Shown here: positions 4,698 to 8,159 of the stretch, in pieces
Layout of the letters: each line of letters starts with the position of its first letter
Position numbering within the stretch: the first letter of the stretch is position 1
Assembly (NCBI GenBank): GCA_030668565.1
Contig: DAOVFD010000045.1
Coordinates: 1 to 8,159 of the forward strand
Direction: 5' to 3'
Source: Microcaldota archaeon
GTDB lineage: Archaea > Micrarchaeota > Micrarchaeia > Anstonellales > Bilamarchaeaceae
Length of the DNA stretch: 8,159 nt
Made by a program: the position numbers and the translations under genes
The notes under the pieces: generated by a model
The model's database searches: none
Seen by the model: the letters and a program-made list of their open reading frames with translations, nothing else
What the model was told of the DNA's origin: nothing

Positions 4698-4703
4698 ATT
4701 ATA

Positions 4704-5204
4704 ATGAGACTTGAGCACAAACCTAAAAATGAGAGAACTTTTAAGAGAATGTCGAGGAAGGCGCTTAATTATATTCATGATAAAAAAGCACCGATGATTA
4801 CCGGCCTGGTTATTGCAGGGCTCTTTACTTTGGGAAGTATAATAGATGCCACCAAGCCAAAAAGCCAAAAAGATACTGTCTGCACATGCACGCAAACAAC
4901 ATCGTGTACACAGACTATCAGGGAAGGGGATACTCTGCCTCTAATCTTCTCTGGAAAGTCTTTCAGGGAAATGGAGTCTGTCAATGTAACAAAAGTCGAT
5001 GAAAAAGGAATCGATTTGAGCATGAACTTCGAGGTTTTTATGAGTGAAATGGCAGATGGTAAGGCAAGAGTGGAATATGGCAAATCCCTAAGAATCGGCG
5101 AAGGCGCATTGGTATGGGAGGTTAAAGCGGAAAAAGGTAAGGATTCAGGAGAAGCGGTTGTAACAGTAAAAACAACTTCTCTTTGCGACTCCGATTGCAA
5201 ATAA
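4704..5204 (+). CDS. Single-pass membrane protein, extracytoplasmic C-terminal domain (unrecognised)
   Basis: A 166-residue protein I do not recognise. Residues 1-28 are strongly basic (HKPKNERTFKRMSRK), then a membrane segment at about 30-47 (PMITGLVIAGLFTLGSII), so the N-terminus should be cytoplasmic and 50-166 outside. Cysteines are confined to the outside: C60, C62 and C68 in CTCTQTTSC right after the membrane, and C161 and C165 in the last six residues, suggesting disulfides or a lipid/metal site. There is one sequon (N94). The outer domain looks like beta strands. The frame is open from GTG 4647, which would add a second hydrophobic stretch, but the ribosome binding site favours 4704. 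Three to four A/T-rich regulatory elements surround it, so it is probably its own unit. Confidence 0.8.
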   Translation: MRLEHKPKNERTFKRMSRKALNYIHDKKAPMITGLVIAGLFTLGSIIDATKPKSQKDTVCTCTQTTSCTQTIREGDTLPLIFSGKSFREMESVNVTKVDEKGIDLSMNFEVFMSEMADGKARVEYGKSLRIGEGALVWEVKAEKGKDSGEAVVTVKTTSLCDSDCK

Positions 5205-5208
5205 GTAC

Positions 5209-5230
5209 CTTTTTATTCTCTTTTTTCTTT
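5209..5230 (+). terminator. T-rich terminator-like tract
   Basis: CCTTTTTATTCTCTTTTTTC directly follows the stop of the membrane protein (5204). Two T-runs of 5 and 6 without a hairpin fit archaeal termination. Confidence 0.5.
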
Positions 5231-5275
5231 ATCTCATTCATACTCGCGTAAATCACCGCGATTATTTTAAAAAAA

Positions 5276-5281
5276 AGGTGA
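5276..5281 (+). promoter_or_regulatory. Ribosome binding site that sets the endA start
   Basis: AGGTGA lies 5 nt before ATG 5287. It contains the GTG that would be an alternative start at 5278; reading it as the ribosome binding site makes 5287 the better start. I see no convincing TATA box for this gene at the expected distance. Confidence 0.65.
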
Positions 5282-5286
5282 GCGCA

Positions 5287-6462
5287 ATGATAAAGCTTGA
5301 ATTTGATAAAAAAAAGAAGGAAATCTGGGTAAGGGAGCCTGCGGATGTAACCTCACTCCAGAACGGCTTTTACGGAACTATGAAAAAGGGAGAGATACTG
5401 CTAAAACCCGAGGAAGTCCTCTACATCATGGATATAAGAAACGGCAGGTGCTATGACAAGGCGGGAAATACATACACTTTCAATGATGTTGCTTCACTGT
5501 TCCTGAAAAACAAAAAACTGCTTGCCCGTTATATTACCTACAAGGACTGGAGGGACAAGGGCCTCGTTGCCAGATATGTCGAAGAAGCTGAGGGATGTTA
5601 TGGAAGAACAAGCGTGAAGAAATACAAAGGCGGAAAGCTTAAGCTGGACAGGTTTGCTGTTGAGGGTCTTTTTCTGGAAGACGATTTGATTACCATAATT
5701 GACGATGAAGTTGCGGGAAAAGAACTTTATGAAAAATACTGGATAGGTCAGTTCGGAACATACAAGGCAGCACACAGGGGTAAAATATCAAAACTGGATG
5801 TTTTTGAAACAATACTTCTGACGAAGCAGGGAATCCTGAGCCTGAAAAATACAAGCCTGAAAAAAGTGGAAAAAGCAGCCAGGAAAAGAATGAAATATTT
5901 CGATGATATGTATTCTGTTTATGAGGACTGGAGATTAAGCGGTTATGTTGTGAAAACAGGGTTCAAGTTCGGAACACACTTCAGGATATATTTCCCTGGT
6001 GCCTCTCCTGTAAAAAAAGGAGCAGAATGGATGCACTCAAGGCACGTGATACATATTTTTTCAAGAAGAAACAAGCTCCTTATTTCAGAATGGGCAAGAG
6101 CAATAAGGGTTGCTCACAGTGTAAAGAAAACATTCATACTTGCAATTCCCGGAAAGAAAACCAGAATAGAAGCCAGTCTGAAAAAACCAAGACTTGATTT
6201 TCTCTTGTATCACAGGAAAAAGGATGGGATTGAGACACCGAAAACAGGTGCGCCAAGATATCTGATGTATTCACTTGCTGAAGACGAACATATAGGCGGA
6301 GAAGAGCTTGCAAAAGCTTTGGAGGAATGCAAATATTTCGGTCTTGAAATGGTAATGGCAATAAGCGACAGGGAGAGTTCTGTTACCTACTACATTATAA
6401 AGGAAATATCCATGCCGGGAAGCGACTATGATTATTACGAGATAGAATGGACGCAACCCTAG
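5287..6462 (+). CDS. endA: tRNA splicing endonuclease, three-unit (epsilon-2 type)
   Basis: EndA cuts pre-tRNA (and rRNA) at both ends of introns in bulge-helix-bulge motifs. The 391 residues are about twice the length of the homotetramer type. The catalytic unit is central: an N-terminal EndA-like piece (about 166-225, ending YEDWRLSGYVVKTGFKFG), then Y235 in HFRIYF, H250 in MHSRHVIH and K281 in AHSVKKTFILAI, the Tyr-His-Lys triad. An upstream unit (about 37-113, LKPEEVLYIMDIRNG, YKDWRDKGLVARY) resembles an EndA N-terminal domain, while a C-terminal unit (about 300-375, ending VTYYIIKEI) resembles a catalytic domain without the triad. This order matches the three-unit homodimer described from ARMAN-2 (about 395 residues), which accepts non-canonical intron sites. 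That fits the interrupted tRNA gene at 343-678. The stop is TAG. Confidence 0.92.
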   Translation: MIKLEFDKKKKEIWVREPADVTSLQNGFYGTMKKGEILLKPEEVLYIMDIRNGRCYDKAGNTYTFNDVASLFLKNKKLLARYITYKDWRDKGLVARYVEEAEGCYGRTSVKKYKGGKLKLDRFAVEGLFLEDDLITIIDDEVAGKELYEKYWIGQFGTYKAAHRGKISKLDVFETILLTKQGILSLKNTSLKKVEKAARKRMKYFDDMYSVYEDWRLSGYVVKTGFKFGTHFRIYFPGASPVKKGAEWMHSRHVIHIFSRRNKLLISEWARAIRVAHSVKKTFILAIPGKKTRIEASLKKPRLDFLLYHRKKDGIETPKTGAPRYLMYSLAEDEHIGGEELAKALEECKYFGLEMVMAISDRESSVTYYIIKEISMPGSDYDYYEIEWTQP

Positions 6463-6464
6463 CC

Positions 6465-6511
6465 ACCAAAAGCGTTTAATATTGTTGTTAATACTGTCTA
6501 TTCCAAGAGGG
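6465..6511 (+). promoter_or_regulatory. Core promoter and ribosome binding site for the 6517 gene
   Basis: ACCAAAAGCGTTTAATA (6465-6481) holds a BRE-like A-run and a TATA-like TTTAATAT. Transcription would begin near 6505, and GAGGG (6507-6511) lies 5 nt before ATG 6517. The element begins 3 nt after the endA stop. Confidence 0.5.
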
Positions 6512-6516
6512 TTATT

Positions 6517-7101
6517 ATGAGAGAGGTTAGCTTACCAAGAAGGGAAAACAAGAGGAACAGGACAAATCCATTTTCCATGCATAAACCAAAAGGAAACGGT
6601 CCGCTTGAAGCGGGGGGAAGGGGAAATAATTCCTATACCGAAGTCGAACAAAGGATTTTTGATAAGGTAGTCGGGCTTGACTGGGGCAGGAAGTTTGCCA
6701 GTAAAATAATAAATCTCAAGCGCGACCTTTTCAAGGATGATAGATGCTTTTCAGAAGAGGAATGGGGTCAAGTTACCAGTGCAAATTTTAAACGGGCGAT
6801 AAATGGAGGGCGCGTCAGTTTGCAGATAAATCAGGGTAATACCAATATGCGTCTTGAAATAATATCCGAAAAAAAGAGAGTTCCTGAAATAGATGGTATA
6901 TGCAAAGAATTTGAGAAACATCTTTCAGGAATGGAATTCGAAAAAGAAAGAAAAAGACAGAAGGATGGTAAATACCTGATAACCGTTGAAGGAAGACTAC
7001 ACCATCCCCGGCTTGCAAAACCCCGAAAGGATGCTATAAGCAGCAGTGCACATGAATATTCCTCTGGAACTAAAGAGGATCATTTCGCCGAGAGCTGCTG
7101 A
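6517..7101 (+). CDS. Unrecognised basic protein
   Basis: A 194-residue protein without a family I can name. Residues 1-40 are basic, rich in Arg, Lys, Asn and Gly (RRENKRNRTNP, GGRGNN) and look disordered, as in nucleic-acid-binding tails. Residues 41-165 look folded: a helical part (EVEQRIFDKVVGLDW) is followed by predicted strands (GRVSLQINQG, MRLEIISEKK, KYLITVEGRL). The last 30 residues are again low in hydrophobics. There is no signal peptide or membrane segment; cysteines are C77, C129 and C194. It has its own TATA box and ribosome binding site, so it need not be in one unit with endA despite the 54-nt gap. Role in RNA work would be speculation based on its charge and neighbour. Confidence 0.75.
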   Translation: MREVSLPRRENKRNRTNPFSMHKPKGNGPLEAGGRGNNSYTEVEQRIFDKVVGLDWGRKFASKIINLKRDLFKDDRCFSEEEWGQVTSANFKRAINGGRVSLQINQGNTNMRLEIISEKKRVPEIDGICKEFEKHLSGMEFEKERKRQKDGKYLITVEGRLHHPRLAKPRKDAISSSAHEYSSGTKEDHFAESC

Positions 7102-7117
7102 CCAAAACGATTTAATA
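7101..7117 (+). promoter_or_regulatory. Core promoter of the 7150 gene
   Basis: ACCAAAACGATTTAATA matches the promoter at 6465-6481 in 14 of 17 positions. Transcription is predicted near 7141. It starts on the last base of the preceding stop codon. Confidence 0.5.
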
Positions 7118-7138
7118 CTCTTTCAATGTATAAACTGC

Positions 7139-7145
7139 AGGTGGG
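7139..7145 (+). promoter_or_regulatory. Ribosome binding site that sets the 7150 start
   Basis: AGGTGGG lies 4 nt before ATG 7150. The in-frame ATG 7126 is only about 12 bp from the TATA box, probably upstream of the transcript start. Confidence 0.65.
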
Positions 7146-7149
7146 AATT

Positions 7150-7755
7150 ATGAATATGAAGCCATTATTGGTTCTTCTTATGCTTGCTGGCCTTTACCCC
7201 GCGCTCTGGGTGTCAGGTGATGCGGGGGAGGAATGGTCAAAGGAAAAAGCTACGGAAATGTGTGCAAGGGAAGATGTAGCAGCAGTTTACATCTGTCTTG
7301 GAAATGTTGTTGATGTTGTCTGGAAGGACGAATCCAAAGGTAGCACTTTCTATGAGCCTGATGGAAATGTTGTTGAATGTCCTCCTGCAGAGCCCACTGA
7401 TATGGGAGCAGAGTGTATGCAGCTGATGATGCCCAATTTCTGTACTCTTGATGACAATGTCTGTGGTTATCTTGCCCCAGAGGAATTCCCTGGTGGAATC
7501 CCTGAAGAAGAAACAGAGCCACCGCCTCCCCCTGAGGAAGTCCCTGAAGAAGCCCCTCCTGCTGAAGAAGAGGAAACAAAACCTCCCGCAGAGCCAACCC
7601 ATGTTACCGTTGATGTTGGTAATGGTGGCGAAACAGCTCCTGCGACAACAGAGATAGAGGAGACGTTTGATTCACTCATACTTGTTGTTGTAGGTCTTGC
7701 AGTTGTGGTCTTGATTCTGCTTTACCTTGTATTCAGGAGAACGACAACCCATTAA
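7150..7755 (+). CDS. Secreted, C-terminally anchored protein with Pro/Glu stalk (unrecognised)
   Basis: A 201-residue surface-protein plan. A signal peptide covers 1-23 (MKPLLVLLMLAGLYPALWVSG). A small domain at 24-110 has six cysteines (38, 49, 77, 89, 98, 105), enough for three disulfides. A stalk at about 111-150 is made almost only of Pro and Glu (EPPPPPEEVPEEAPPAEEEE), then a Thr-containing spacer to 172. A membrane segment at about 175-194 ends in the basic stop FRRTTTH. It resembles the 251-residue protein at 812-1567 in plan, not in sequence. No N-x-S/T sequon is present, unlike that protein. The family is unknown to me. It ends 6 nt from the convergent gene. Confidence 0.85.
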   Translation: MNMKPLLVLLMLAGLYPALWVSGDAGEEWSKEKATEMCAREDVAAVYICLGNVVDVVWKDESKGSTFYEPDGNVVECPPAEPTDMGAECMQLMMPNFCTLDDNVCGYLAPEEFPGGIPEEETEPPPPPEEVPEEAPPAEEEETKPPAEPTHVTVDVGNGGETAPATTEIEETFDSLILVVVGLAVVVLILLYLVFRRTTTH

Positions 7756-7763
7756 TCTTTTTT
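7756..7763 (+). terminator. T-run after the stalk protein
   Basis: A run of six T (7758-7763) directly follows the TAA stop at 7753-7755 and overlaps the stop codon of the convergent gene. It fits a plus-strand archaeal terminator. Confidence 0.4.
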
Positions 7764-8159
7764 ATTCTTCTTCAAAATCAGATTCATTTTCTAATTCATC
7801 AAGTTTCTTCCATTCTTCGCAATCTTTTCTCCATTTTTCCAACGCTTCATTTAATGCTTCTGCTAACTCATTATTTTCTGTTTGTTCCATAACTTTTTCC
7901 ATTCTTTTTGCCGTTTCTTCGTTTTCTTCATCTAAATTTATGTAGATGTCGCTAAAAATATCTTCTTTGTATTCCTCTGGAAAACGATATAACGTCTGTT
8001 CAAATTTTTCAGGAGAAAATTCTGGGTCTTCCATCATTTCGCCGACGAATTGCAATATAACATCGTCTTTATATATCTCCGGTAATGCTTCTATGAGGGT
8101 TTTAGGATCATACTCCTCTCTTACCCATATACCTGATAATTGTTCAAGAACCTCGATAA
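7762..8159 (-). CDS. Acidic helical protein with internal repeats, C-terminal 131 residues (partial)
   Basis: The frame is open from the right edge to TAA at 7762-7764; its start lies outside the window. No ATG need be sought inside: the TTG at 8055 is in the middle of continuous sequence that already has the same character. The visible 131 residues are very acidic, without cysteine except one near the end (KDCEEW). Two units of about 31-34 residues repeat: EYDPKTLIEALPEIYKDD... and EFSPEKFEQTLYRFPEEYKED..., suggesting stacked helical pairs. The tail is a Glu/Lys-rich helix, possibly coiled coil, ending in ESDFEEE. Its A/T content is higher than that of its neighbour. I do not recognise the family. 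Confidence 0.75.
   Translation of the reverse strand, partial: IEVLEQLSGIWVREEYDPKTLIEALPEIYKDDVILQFVGEMMEDPEFSPEKFEQTLYRFPEEYKEDIFSDIYINLDEENEETAKRMEKVMEQTENNELAEALNEALEKWRKDCEEWKKLDELENESDFEEE

Noticed and set aside
7237..7679. Several frames overlapping the stalk protein on both strands.
   Set aside because: They are readings of the repetitive Pro/Glu codons in other frames, without starts or ribosome binding sites.
1..8159. CRISPR array, insertion sequence or attachment site.
   Set aside because: No regularly spaced repeats, no transposase and no terminal inverted repeats were seen; the only notable direct repeat is the 12-mer in the tRNA intron.

Overview
The window looks like genomic DNA of an archaeon, most likely a DPANN-type lineage near Micrarchaeota/ARMAN-2 or Diapherotrites. 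The reasons are: (a) several genes have a TATA box whose centre lies exactly 26.5 bp from the start codon, so their mRNAs should be leaderless; (b) other genes carry GGTGAT-type ribosome binding sites; (c) a tRNA gene is interrupted by introns of the bulge-helix-bulge kind; (d) a ~391-residue tRNA splicing endonuclease has the three-unit layout described from ARMAN-2; (e) there are archaeal PRC-barrel and RNase HII proteins. The lineage is an inference from gene content; no rRNA is present.

Layout. 1-287 (-): 5' part of an unrecognised gene running off the left edge. 343-678 (+): a split-up tRNA-Arg(CCU) gene with insertions in the D loop, the anticodon loop (probably two nested introns) and the T loop; only ~74-75 of 336 nt are mature tRNA. 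812-1567 (-): a secreted, C-terminally anchored, sequon-bearing protein. 1620-2240 (+): purN. 2245-3342 (-): a complete bacterial-type sigma-70 factor. 3461-4643 (+): PRC-barrel protein, RNase HII and [2Fe-2S] ferredoxin, probably one operon. 4704-5204 (+): single-pass membrane protein. 5287-6462 (+): EndA. 6517-7101 (+): unrecognised basic protein. 7150-7755 (+): secreted/anchored protein with a Pro/Glu stalk. 7762-8159 (-): acidic helical protein with two internal repeats, cut by the right edge. Coding density is high, with 1-60 nt gaps and convergent gaps of 4-6 nt.

How parts relate. The most coherent pair is the heavily interrupted tRNA gene and the three-unit endonuclease, an enzyme class known for relaxed intron recognition. 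The most surprising single gene is the sigma-70 homologue, which itself sits behind an archaeal TATA promoter. Three short, near palindromic TATA boxes (311-316, 1588-1597, 3365-3372) give the same 26.5-bp geometry; the second serves two divergent leaderless genes symmetrically and the first seems to serve a gene and the tRNA. Starts differ from the longest open frames for PRC (3461), the membrane protein (4704), EndA (5287) and the stalk protein (7150), in each case because a ribosome binding site fits the inner ATG.
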